Of a stretch of 64,000 bases of DNA, positions 53,186 to 61,392 are shown one piece after another. This DNA comes from NCEH01 sp002257205. GTDB taxonomy: Bacteria > Pseudomonadota > Alphaproteobacteria > Rhizobiales > Xanthobacteraceae. Each line of letters opens with the position of its first letter. Position 1 is the first letter of the stretch. Where the stretch lies: assembly GCF_043195105.1 (NCBI RefSeq), contig NZ_JBAFWO010000011.1; one strand, given 5' to 3'. Made by a program: the position numbers and the translations under genes. The notes below the pieces were generated by a model. That model searched no databases. It was not told the DNA's origin and saw nothing but the letters and a program-made list of their open reading frames with translations.

Positions 53186-54834
53186 GGGGCAGCCCGAAAT
53201 CCGTCGCCGTTCTCGACTAGATGACGACGCCCCAGCTCCCACATCAGCTGCTTGTAAAAGTCGGCAACCGACAACTCTGTCAGGGCGAAAAGGGCTTTGG
53301 CGGACAGGCTTTCCTCATCGCCGGATTTCAGCAGGTCAGCCAGATAGGGCTTGTCGCGCACATCGGGGTCCAGAATGGATTTCAGGATACGACTCACTTT
53401 TACCGGTCCTTCCTGCTGAGGGCTGGCGGGAGCCGACGCCCAATCCTTCTCCGCGTTCACGGCCCGCAGCCGCAACTCCGCGAGCGTCGTTCGGCTCAAC
53501 CCCTCCAGCGCATCCTTGGCGAATTCACCGCGAAACGCCAGCGATAGCAACGTTTCCCTCAACTTCTCAAGGTTGTCGAGCGCCTGTGTCGCAATCTTCG
53601 TCAGCGCATCGATGCGGCCAAGCGATCCGTGCAGAATGCGGACAATTTCACGTTGCTCCTCGATCGACGGCAGGGGGAGCTTGTGGTCAACGACGTCGGC
53701 TTGCCGGATTTTCCAGATTCCCGTCGTGGTCCTAGCTTTGCGTTCGATCCGGCGCCGGACCTGAGGCGCGTTCCAGACGAACGCCAACCAAGCCGGATGC
53801 ACGCGCGTCGGATCCGTTCTCAGCCGAAAAACGGTGTCTGGATAGATGGTCAGCTCGTGCGGCGCTTCCGTCAGTGATGCACGCCCCACCAGCGACTTGG
53901 TTCCGTTGCCTCGGCTGATGAGAACATCTCCGGCCGCCAACTCATATCGCGTGGCGCGTGCCGTCGGGATGGGAAGATATCGAACGTCATCCAGGTCAAC
54001 CCGCATTGATCGCAAAGCGCTGAGGCGCAAGGCGCGAATACCTGGCGGTGTGTCCTGTCCCCGAATGGACAGACCGTTCTGGATGGGAATGGCGAGCATT
54101 TCGGAGACCTCCACCTCTTCAAACGCGAAGGCCCCGCTGTCGGTGGATGTCTCCGAGCCAGCCTGCGTCGCGACGCCGGTCTTTGCGCCCGCGCGACGGC
54201 GCCAGGTTTCGGTCAAGCGTCCGTCATGGGCCTCCGAGAGAAGGCGTTCCGTTTCGGAGTTGCCCATGTGAGGGACCGAGTGAAGCAGGCCCTTGATCGT
54301 CTCGATTTTGCCTAGCAGATAATCGAGAGCGACCACAATGACCGCCTGCTCCTCCGGCGGCGGGAGCGGAACCGCCACGGTTTTCATCTTCGCGGCGGAC
54401 AGCTCCAGGAACGTCGTGCCGCTCGCCAAGCTCTCCGCATAGGCCCGCGAGTGCCGCAGGTAGAGCATGAGATATTCAGGCACATGCTCCGGCCTCAGCA
54501 CGACATTCTTGCAGCCTTGGCTGGTCGTGATGGGATTTGCGGAGACGGCGCAATAGCCGATAGGCGCGCGCGACGAAAAAATGACTGTGCCGGACGGCAG
54601 AAGCCGCGCGGAGGATTTACTCAACCCAAGTTGGCTGAGATTGCGTCGCCCCCGTCGTATGTAAGCGCCCGTTCGGCCCGACATATCTGCCGGCGTCACC
54701 CAGGGTATGCTTTCATCATCGGAGAAATTGGCGGCTTGGCGCACGGGCGGCGTTCCACCGCCATAGACCTCGCCGATGTCGGCGATCGTCACCCAAGCCC
54801 AATGCTCGGGAACGGGCCAGCGCGGCTTGCTCAC
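53182..54834 (-). CDS. hsdS: Type I restriction-modification specificity subunit with C-terminal extension
   Basis: A 550-residue HsdS. Two target-recognition domains, each ended by a conserved helix with PLPPPEEQAVIV (about residue 155) and LPLPSIEEQREIV (about 395), recognise a bipartite DNA site. An extra 100 residues or so at the C-terminus (VSRILKSILDPDV, then LTELSVADFYKQLMWE) look like a winged-helix or tether and are not needed for a standard HsdS. ATGA overlaps join it to hsdM and the ATPase gene. It confers sequence specificity to HsdM. Confidence 0.9.
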   Translation of the reverse strand: MSKPRWPVPEHWAWVTIADIGEVYGGGTPPVRQAANFSDDESIPWVTPADMSGRTGAYIRRGRRNLSQLGLSKSSARLLPSGTVIFSSRAPIGYCAVSANPITTSQGCKNVVLRPEHVPEYLMLYLRHSRAYAESLASGTTFLELSAAKMKTVAVPLPPPEEQAVIVVALDYLLGKIETIKGLLHSVPHMGNSETERLLSEAHDGRLTETWRRRAGAKTGVATQAGSETSTDSGAFAFEEVEVSEMLAIPIQNGLSIRGQDTPPGIRALRLSALRSMRVDLDDVRYLPIPTARATRYELAAGDVLISRGNGTKSLVGRASLTEAPHELTIYPDTVFRLRTDPTRVHPAWLAFVWNAPQVRRRIERKARTTTGIWKIRQADVVDHKLPLPSIEEQREIVRILHGSLGRIDALTKIATQALDNLEKLRETLLSLAFRGEFAKDALEGLSRTTLAELRLRAVNAEKDWASAPASPQQEGPVKVSRILKSILDPDVRDKPYLADLLKSGDEESLSAKALFALTELSVADFYKQLMWELGRRHLVENGDGFRAAP

Positions 54835-56228
54835 GTTGCGGTCGGATCTGCGGGCGAACGCAGACTTGCCAGGTCTAGGCCGAGGCTTTCGGCCTCGCTC
54901 AACGCCTCTCGAAGCTGTTCAGCGATCATACTGACGAGACCTCCGACATCAGCATCCACGACATCGCCGACTGGATCGCGAACCAGATCGAGGTCGTAGT
55001 TCCGGGCGACTATCTCCTCGCGGGACCAGGAGTTGAAGGCGGGGCCGGATTCTGGGCGAGGAGCTCGGCCGAGAGGATCGACGCCGTAGAACGCCTTGAA
55101 TCCGGACAGGCTTGCCGCATCAAAAGGAACCCCACGTCCATAGCGCTGGGCCGTCCTTCGCAGATCATAAACCCACAGCCGGTTCCCAATCGGTCGGTCC
55201 GTTGGCGCACGACGCGTGAACATGAGGACCACAGTGCTAACGCCCGTGGCGTAGAAGATGCCCACGGGCAGGCGCAAGATGGTGTGAACGTCCGAGGTCT
55301 CGAACAGTTCCTGGCGCACGCGCCGCCCGGCGCCGGCTTCGAACAGGACGTTGTCCGGGACCACTACGGCGGCCCGGCCGCCGGGTTTAAGCGACCGGTA
55401 GATGTGCTGCAGGAACAACAATTGCTTGTTAGAGGTGGCTATCGCGAAATCATCGCGGCGCGCCCGCGCGCCGCCGCCCGTGCTGCCGAAGGGCGGGTTT
55501 GCGAGGATCAGGTCGGCCGGCTTGAGGCTCAAGGCGTCATCGGTGAGCGCATCGCCGTTAATGACCCGGCCGTCCATGCCGTGCAGGAAGAAGTTCATCA
55601 GGCAGAGGCGGCAGGTGTCACGCTCGATCTCGACGCCTTCGAAGATCGCAGGGGGCCCATCCTCGGCAGCCGCGAGCAGGTAGCGCTGCGCCGAGACTAG
55701 GAAGCCGCCGGTGCCCGCGGCCGGATCTTGTATTACCTCACCTGGCACCGGTCGCATCAGCTCGACTAAGCAATCAACGAGAGCGCGCGGCGTGAAGTAC
55801 TGGCCCGCGCCCGCCCGCCCCTCCGAGCTCTCACGCAGGAGATATTCGTAAACGTCTCCGAACCGATCCGACCCCACCGCGTGCCAGTCGAGCTCGTCCA
55901 TCGACCGAAACACCTTTGCGAGGTTTTCGTCGTGAGAAAAGACCGTAGTCGGGAATGCGAAGATACGGCTGATATCGTTGTTGCCGACATCCTCGCCGAG
56001 ATTGGTCAGCATCTTGCGATAGAAGCTAAGCATCCCTGGGCCGGCGTGAGCGCGCAGGTCGCTCCAGCGGCAACCCTCGGGCAGCTCGTCCTCGGCGCTC
56101 GTCTCCTCCGCGATTTTGAGGAAGAGCAGATAACTCAACTCAGCCAGATACTTATGATAGACAATGCCGTCGTCCCGCAGAACGTGGCAGAGGCTCCATA
56201 GCTTCGCTCCGAATTCCGCTATTTTCAC
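54831..56228 (-). CDS. hsdM: Type I N6-adenine DNA methyltransferase
   Basis: A 465-residue HsdM. An N-terminal helical domain precedes GAGQYFTPRALVDCLVELM, the SAM motif DPAAGTGGFL and the catalytic NPPF (ILANPPFGS). It methylates adenine within the bipartite site read by HsdS. GTG 56228 is the start, with a weak AGAGG upstream. It is first of the hsdM-hsdS-ATPase-HNH unit. The hsdR gene that would make a classical restriction system is absent from the window. Confidence 0.93.
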   Translation of the reverse strand: MKIAEFGAKLWSLCHVLRDDGIVYHKYLAELSYLLFLKIAEETSAEDELPEGCRWSDLRAHAGPGMLSFYRKMLTNLGEDVGNNDISRIFAFPTTVFSHDENLAKVFRSMDELDWHAVGSDRFGDVYEYLLRESSEGRAGAGQYFTPRALVDCLVELMRPVPGEVIQDPAAGTGGFLVSAQRYLLAAAEDGPPAIFEGVEIERDTCRLCLMNFFLHGMDGRVINGDALTDDALSLKPADLILANPPFGSTGGGARARRDDFAIATSNKQLLFLQHIYRSLKPGGRAAVVVPDNVLFEAGAGRRVRQELFETSDVHTILRLPVGIFYATGVSTVVLMFTRRAPTDRPIGNRLWVYDLRRTAQRYGRGVPFDAASLSGFKAFYGVDPLGRAPRPESGPAFNSWSREEIVARNYDLDLVRDPVGDVVDADVGGLVSMIAEQLREALSEAESLGLDLASLRSPADPTAT

Positions 56229-56576
56229 CCGCTGCGCCTCTGACCCTTTGTACCGAACCCATTTAGCCCATCGCAGAAGCGCTGCAAAGGGACGACGTCT
56301 GCAAGACCGCTTCTGCGCGGAATGGCGGGATTGATCTTACGTGCTCCGATAGTCTTGCCTACAACCGGCAGTGTGGTCGGTTGATGCCATTGACACCCTT
56401 CAGATGGATATAACTTGCGGTCCGGCGTTCCGCCTGAGGGTCAATTCCAGACGCCGGCAGCAAAGGCTCCGATGCAGCTATTGGTATTGGGAAATCCGGC
56501 AGCGGACCGTCCGCTCCCGGCCCCGCATTCGTCATGACCGATGGCAGAAAGCTATCGGGTAATGTGACCAGTTGGG
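56229..56576. other. Intergenic region upstream of hsdM
   Basis: No gene is supported in these 348 bp. It presumably holds the promoter of the hsdM operon, but no convincing -35/-10 pair or operator palindrome was found. It separates the four-gene unit from the co-oriented TIR-like gene. Confidence 0.5.
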
Positions 56577-57485
56577 TCATGCCATGCTCGCTTTGTGTTG
56601 GTCGACCGCGACCCCCGCTTCGATCAACTCCTTGATCAGACGCCGCCTCCATCCGCCGTATTCGTCGAAGTTCTCCCACACCATCCCGATGAGGTCCGAA
56701 GGCAGCTCCACATGGCCGCGCTTCAGCGCGCAGACGTGCGACCGGCCGAGCCTACCGATAAAGTAGCCCCACTCAAGTATGACGTTCTGTCGGGCGCGCC
56801 CATCACCCCCTTGGGGGCTGTAGTCATCGGGCGAAAGTAGCACGACAGCGTAGCCGACATCAGCATCACGTTCGAACTTTTCAATGATCGTTTTCCCGGC
56901 ATTCACCTGGTCAGCCAGAATGACTGGCTCCAGACCGATGGCCATCAGAAAGTTGGAAACGGACAGCTTCATGTTGTCGTCGTGGCCGTGCACAATGAAG
57001 ACACGCTTCGAACGCTCTGGTTGCGCCTTCGGCGCCCATTGAGACTGCTGGCCTTTCATCGGCGCCGCTGGCCTTCTTTCCACGAAACCGTCGCGTATGC
57101 TGACGACATCCTCGCCGGACTCGGTCAAGTCATTGAGGCTGCCATCGCGCGACGACGCGAGCTTGAAGGCCTCACGTTCCTTCTCGCCGATATTCACCTG
57201 GATGCCGCTTCGATAGTGCTCGCCTGCTCGCGCGACGATGGCGGATTGCAGTGGGATGCCTTCGGGGGTGCGGACCTCAGGATTTTGCAATGCGTAAGTA
57301 GCCAGGGACGTTGCCCGCGCCATCAATCCTGAACCCAGTCCGGCGTCGGTATGCTGAAGATCATACTCCAGACGAAGGGCTTCGAAGCCCGAGTGACCTT
57401 CGGCCTTCAACATGTTGGCTGCAGCGATCACGGTTGCACGGGAGGGGAACGGCGGAAGCCTCTTGACTCGGACCTGGTCGACCAC
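56577..57485 (-). CDS. TIR-like nucleotide-binding domain protein (probable defence NADase)
   Basis: A 302-residue protein. Residues about 160-295 form a TIR-like domain of the predicted nucleotide-binding type: RVFIVHGHDDNMK at strand A, LSPDDYSPQGG and the putative catalytic Glu in VILEWGYFIGRLGR. The N-terminal 150 residues are an unassigned sensor-like region. GTG 57485 is chosen because AGGAGGG lies 5 bases before it. Such domains degrade NAD+ or make signalling nucleotides after phage sensing. It lies upstream of hsdM on the same strand. Confidence 0.85.
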   Translation of the reverse strand: MVDQVRVKRLPPFPSRATVIAAANMLKAEGHSGFEALRLEYDLQHTDAGLGSGLMARATSLATYALQNPEVRTPEGIPLQSAIVARAGEHYRSGIQVNIGEKEREAFKLASSRDGSLNDLTESGEDVVSIRDGFVERRPAAPMKGQQSQWAPKAQPERSKRVFIVHGHDDNMKLSVSNFLMAIGLEPVILADQVNAGKTIIEKFERDADVGYAVVLLSPDDYSPQGGDGRARQNVILEWGYFIGRLGRSHVCALKRGHVELPSDLIGMVWENFDEYGGWRRRLIKELIEAGVAVDQHKASMA

Positions 57486-57786
57486 GAAGCCCTCCTAGGT
57501 GTGATAAAGGACGTTAACACACAGAACTGGTGGTTTGACCAATCAACCCCGCAACAAGTCCGGCCTAGGCAAAAGATTTCCGGACGTCCGCTTTCGACGC
57601 TCATCGCCTACAAGCCGCCAGTCCGCTCACGGCCCCAAAGCGGACCTAGAACCGCAGATCAAGGTCGTCGAAGCGGCTGACATGGCCGCTGCCGAGTTTT
57701 CGGTTCGCGATCTAAAGGCCAGACGCCAACGCGTTGGTGTTGACGATTCCACACCAGGCCGCGGATAACCGATTCTTATAGGACAA
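57486..57786. other. Intergenic region with dispersed 22-bp repeat
   Basis: No gene is supported. It contains, at 57618-57639, the sequence CCAGTCCGCT followed by two bases and CGGCCCCAAA. The same 22-mer with two mismatches lies at 61043-61064 in the opposite orientation and, more diverged, near 58890-58912. This is a dispersed intergenic repeat. Promoter elements for the TIR-like gene should also lie here. Confidence 0.55.
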
Positions 57787-58680
57787 TCAGGTTCCTGCAG
57801 TCGCGACGGACTTCCGGATGCGGCACTCGGAGTGAACGATCTCGACGCCGTTATAGCCGTTTGCAGCCAGCATGCCGGCGACATCATCTATGGACAGAGT
57901 GCACTTCGGACCGATAATTACCCGCTCGATCGCGCCACGATGCTTGTCGTCGCCGTCCCGGTACCGACCGAATTGGAACGGCAGGTAGCTCACCTCGCCA
58001 CTGGCCCCGGTGCGGGTAAAAGGGGTGATCCACTCATTGACCTCGCCGTCATCGGACACCAAGACGCCGTCCCCCGGATTTGGCTCCTCCTTGGTCTGCA
58101 AATGAATCATCCGGATTTCGCGTTCATAGGCCCAGGTGTGATGCTTGAGCGCAGTGATGGCCGCAAAGGCGCCCACGGAGGCCTGCGTCCAGAACTGCTC
58201 ATTCGCAACGCCATCACCGCGATCGAAAATAGCCGCTATCTCGAGAACCTTCGACCGGAAGGCTCCCGGTGTGTTGTCAGAGAGGTAGTTTGCCTGCTGC
58301 AACCGGGCTTGTATGTCATTCATCGCGGTCGGCTTGAACCCGATCGATAACCCGACATATCCAGTATACTCGTTCCACAATGGGAGTTCGTCCTCGACCA
58401 GAGAAAAGCAACAGCAGAAAGCTTGATGGCTTTTTCGCAATGCCGTCAGCCTGCCGGCCAAGATCGACAGGAAGAAGCCTCGATGACCTTTGTATTCGTT
58501 ATGGCGGACCGCCTTGAGCGCTTCAATGAATTGTTCGAATCCTAACTCCAACTCCCGAGGGTCGTTCATCTGCGTCAGGTCGTTGAACCAGAGCGCCTTC
58601 GATTTCAGGATACCTTCGAAGCCGGCGGGACTAGTAAAATGATAGAGGGGCTGACGGGGCCGGTATTCGAGTAACGCCAT
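57787..58680 (-). CDS. DUF2971 family protein
   Basis: A 297-residue protein beginning with the family hallmark LYHFTSPAGFEGILKSKALW and NDLTQMNDP; mid-protein FCCCFSLVEDELPLWNEYTG is typical. The N-terminal pattern recalls the strand/helix of ADP-ribosyltransferase-like folds. DUF2971 genes are often found in defence islands, but no activity is established. It is co-oriented with and upstream of the TIR-like gene. Confidence 0.82.
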   Translation of the reverse strand: MALLEYRPRQPLYHFTSPAGFEGILKSKALWFNDLTQMNDPRELELGFEQFIEALKAVRHNEYKGHRGFFLSILAGRLTALRKSHQAFCCCFSLVEDELPLWNEYTGYVGLSIGFKPTAMNDIQARLQQANYLSDNTPGAFRSKVLEIAAIFDRGDGVANEQFWTQASVGAFAAITALKHHTWAYEREIRMIHLQTKEEPNPGDGVLVSDDGEVNEWITPFTRTGASGEVSYLPFQFGRYRDGDDKHRGAIERVIIGPKCTLSIDDVAGMLAANGYNGVEIVHSECRIRKSVATAGT

Positions 58681-58886
58681 GGACTATTCTCCGTCGACCG
58701 TCAGAAAATCTATCATGCGCTTCGTGTCCGCCGCCAGGATCGGGAAGCTACCGGGGTCCAGTGCGGTCGCGCGGCACTGGTTAGACTGCACCGAGGATCG
58801 AGCGTCCCACTCGACGAACGACCAGTTGTCGCCGATTCAAGCCTCCAACCGTTCGACATATGTTAGTCCTGCACCAGCGCTAAAAA

Positions 58887-59110
58887 GCCGACAGTCTGCA
58901 TCCGGCCCCAAACCGGTCATTCGTCATCGTCGCAGCGAGCTTCTGGCGCAACGGCGAGCTCACTCAATGGGCCCGATACGGCTGATGGTGGCTTTGCTCA
59001 CGCCTGTGATTCGCGCGAGTTCGCGCACACTCTCTCCTTCCGCCCTTCGCTTGGCAACGAAGGCACGCTGATCAGCCGATAGCGCATGCTTACGGCCGAA
59101 TCGCACGCCG
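58887..59110. repeat. Inverted repeat copy A (contains 3' end of resolvase gene)
   Basis: About 224 bp that recur in reverse orientation, with scattered mismatches, at 60840-61068. The repeat covers the last 50 or so codons of the resolvase and the sequence just beyond its stop. The two copies enclose about 1.7 kb. Confidence 0.85.
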
Positions 59111-59511
59111 CGCGCCTTGGCGCGAATGCGGCCTTCTCCTGTGCGTGTTCTGATCAGCTCTCGCTCGAATTCGGCGAGGCCACCAAGTACGGTGAGCATA
59201 AGACGGCCATGCGGTGTCGTCGTATCGGCCCAGCCGTCGCCGAGGGACTTGAACGCGGCGCCGCGTTCGGCGATCTCAGCGAGAATATTGAGCAGATCGC
59301 GTGTCGAGCGGGCCAGGCGATCAAGCCGAACGACGAGAAGCGTGTCACCGCCTCGCAAGGCGGCTACGCATTTTCGCAGCTGTCTTCGGTCAGTTTTGGC
59401 GCCGCTTGCCGTCTCTTGGAAAAGCTTCTCGCAGCCGGCGGCCCTGAGGTGTTCGATTTGGCTATCTAAAGTTTGTCCATCAGTTGAGACGCGCGCGTAG
59501 CCAACAATCAT
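58960..59511 (-). CDS. Serine recombinase (resolvase/invertase)
   Basis: A 183-residue site-specific recombinase. The catalytic Ser is in YARVSTDGQ, the arginines are in LVVRLDRLARSTRDL, and EFERELIRTRTGEG leads into the DNA-binding helix-turn-helix (SVRELARITGVSKATISR). Length and layout match Tn3-type TnpR or Hin-like invertases. Its promoter region has repeated TTATGAGAC boxes that look like its res site. No transposase is present, so it is likely a transposon remnant or a stand-alone resolution module. Confidence 0.92.
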   Translation of the reverse strand: MIVGYARVSTDGQTLDSQIEHLRAAGCEKLFQETASGAKTDRRQLRKCVAALRGGDTLLVVRLDRLARSTRDLLNILAEIAERGAAFKSLGDGWADTTTPHGRLMLTVLGGLAEFERELIRTRTGEGRIRAKARGVRFGRKHALSADQRAFVAKRRAEGESVRELARITGVSKATISRIGPIE

Positions 59512-59518
59512 TTATGTA

Positions 59519-59600
59519 TTATGAGACTATATTATGAGACAGTCAACGTATTGAAATTTCAGAGCATAAATATCGTCTCATATATTTTGATTTATGAGAC
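59519..59600. promoter_or_regulatory. Candidate res site of the resolvase
   Basis: TTATGAGAC occurs at 59519-59527, 59532-59540 and 59592-59600, and inverted as GTCTCATA at 59575-59582, all in an AT-rich block just upstream of the resolvase start. Such paired boxes are the subsites where a resolvase binds, recombines and represses itself. Confidence 0.7.
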
Positions 59601-59981
59601 GGGTTGGCAGAGATTGCCGTATTTTGTGAGCAGAATAGACTTCTTCTGGACGGCATGGTGGCTAATCGCGTAAAAGCCAATTTCTGCTCGGGAGTGAAAG
59701 TCCTCCCGGATCGCACCAGCGCCGTAACTGCAGCGACCTTATGGGGCCCAGCGGTATTTAAATGATGCAGAGAAATATTGAATTTACGTATATTTGAGTC
59801 GCGAAAATGCCCCCCAACTCAATAACCCTAGGGGGCGGCATAAACTCCCATTGAAATTGATCTCGGCGGATTTACCTGCATTCAATCACAACACGTCCAT
59901 GCAGCGGAGCATGCCAGTCATCGGCATGCAGCAGTCCCCCACTGTTGATTCAAAAAAATTAATACCTGAGCTAGTGTAGCC
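59601..59981. other. AT-rich intergenic sequence
   Basis: No gene is supported between the res-like boxes and the unknown gene on the minus strand. Composition is less GC-rich than the metabolic part of the window, which fits acquired DNA. Confidence 0.5.
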
Positions 59982-60650
59982 TCACAGATAGGCTGGATCA
60001 ATTCGGATCTTCAAGATGCTGGGATCCACGGGGTTCTCTCGGATACGACCGGCGCCGCTCTGATTCAGCAGCCAAAAGCCGTTCCCGTCTTCACAAGCGG
60101 TCTCGCTTTCAAGCTCTCGCAGCCACTGCACCATTCGGGGAAAATGGCGGTTCGCACCGATGTTCATTCGCCGCTTCCACCCCATCGTGCTCCCGACCCT
60201 GTTGATCACGCCACGCAAAAATTCGTTCAGCGGCAGGTCGTATACATCACCGCGGCTACGATCGCGCGCCTCCTCGCGGCAGGCGTTCTTGAAGGCATTC
60301 GGTGAAGCGTCGTCAATTTCAACGGGGACGAGGATCTCGCGATGCGTTGAAGATATGGATTCTGCTGAAAGCAGTCCATCATCGATCATTTCTGCAAGGA
60401 TCGGCTGTTGAGACGATGTCGAGCGTAGGGAGTTGATCAGATTATTTGATTCATTTTTGTTCACCTGAATTTCGTCGATGTAATGATTTAGGATTTTTTT
60501 AAATCGTTCAATTGCGGTCAAATCGGAATATTCGGGTAAAGACCTGCCTGTGGCTTCCTGAAACGCCTTATTCATATCATTGATAATTTTCGAGTAAGCC
60601 CTAAGGCCGGCGTTTGAGTTATCGTAATTGGACATCGGACCAAATTTCAT
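59982..60650 (-). CDS. Hypothetical protein, probable acquired cargo gene
   Basis: A 222-residue soluble protein starting MKFGPMSNYDNSNAGL, with GGGAG 7 bases before ATG 60650. Codon use is visibly less GC-rich (many Asn, Ile, Lys, Ser codons) than in the metabolic genes. Residues about 25-75 are helical. The middle segment ILVPVEIDDASPNAF and the C-terminal MGWKRRMNIGANRHFPRMV suggest a folded domain. No family is recognised. It lies between the resolvase and its inverted remnant, like transposon cargo. Confidence 0.65.
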   Translation of the reverse strand: MKFGPMSNYDNSNAGLRAYSKIINDMNKAFQEATGRSLPEYSDLTAIERFKKILNHYIDEIQVNKNESNNLINSLRSTSSQQPILAEMIDDGLLSAESISSTHREILVPVEIDDASPNAFKNACREEARDRSRGDVYDLPLNEFLRGVINRVGSTMGWKRRMNIGANRHFPRMVQWLRELESETACEDGNGFWLLNQSGAGRIRENPVDPSILKIRIDPAYL

Positions 60651-60837
60651 AGCTACGCTCCCCTCGACTCCACGCCATTTACCGCTGGCATTGCCGCGTT
60701 GCAATGATATGGGTGCTCAGGAATGGAGAACGCGTAGCGTCACGATGGTCCCCGCGGCTGGTCCCATTCGACCGAACCCAGCCCGGAAAGGCCGCACAAG
60801 GCGGGCATTGAAGAAATCGGCGCGGCAGATGTAGTCC
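60651..60837. other. Short intergenic stretch upstream of the unknown gene
   Basis: Nothing coding is supported. The segment ends where the inverted resolvase repeat begins. It should contain the promoter of the minus-strand unknown gene. Confidence 0.45.
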
Positions 60838-60990
60838 GGCGGCGTGCGATTCGGCCGCAAGCATGTGCTCTCGGCCGATCAACGTGCCTTCGTTGCCGAG
60901 CGTAGGGCGGAAGGAGAGAGCGTGCGCGAACTCGCGCGAATCACAGGCGTGAGCAAAGCCACCATCAGCCGTATCGTTCCCATTGATTGA
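60838..60990 (+). pseudogene. Truncated resolvase 3' fragment
   Basis: Fifty codons read GGVRFGRKHVLSADQ, then VRELARITGVSKATISR and a stop at 60988. They match the C-terminal DNA-binding part of the resolvase at 58960-59511 with a few substitutions. The catalytic domain is absent, so it is a pseudogene, in opposite orientation to the intact copy. Confidence 0.88.
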
Positions 60991-61068
60991 GGTCGCCTCG
61001 CGCAAGAGCCAGAAGCTCGCTGCTACGACGACGAATGACCGGTTTGGGGCCGGCAGCGGACTGGCAGC
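60840..61068. repeat. Inverted repeat copy B
   Basis: Reverse-oriented partner of 58887-59110. It ends in the dispersed 22-mer at 61043-61064. Similarity stops abruptly at the left near 60840, which marks a break or insertion point. Confidence 0.85.
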
Positions 61069-61392
61069 TTGTGGTCAAATGCCCTCGAAAGTAGACGTTG
61101 ACTGGCTGACAGGTTGATTTGCGACGCCCGTCACTCCTTTGGCAAGCGTGCAGCTCGCGAAGGTTGCTGGCGAGCTGTCGACCTTCGTCTGGACCGCCCT
61201 TGTAGATATTGTCCACCTTCTCGCAATACGCATGGAGAACTGCCCCGCCGGACATGCCCTCCGCCGGGATGGACCTTCTCCGTGGTCCGTCACCTTCCGG
61301 TCGCTTCGGCGGCGATAGCGCCGTCCCGACCGTCAGTGCGACCTTGCGAATTGACCTCGAAGCCTTACCATCCGGCCCGAATAGGGGGGTGG
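61069..61392. other. Intergenic region before helicase gene
   Basis: No gene is supported in these 324 bp. It would hold the promoter of the helicase gene. An in-frame stop at 61204 limits how far upstream that gene could start. Confidence 0.5.

Noticed and set aside
50793..56228. Classical hsdRMS restriction system
   Set aside because: No HsdR helicase-nuclease is found in the window; the downstream genes are an ABC ATPase and an HNH protein.
56577..57485. Thoeris or CBASS system around the TIR-like gene
   Set aside because: No ThsA-like partner, cyclase or ubiquitin-like genes are nearby, so only a TIR-like defence protein is claimed.
60965..61255. Small minus-strand open frame over the resolvase remnant
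   Set aside because: It is antisense to the inverted repeat and has no independent support; its similarity to a frame near 58700 comes from the DNA repeat.
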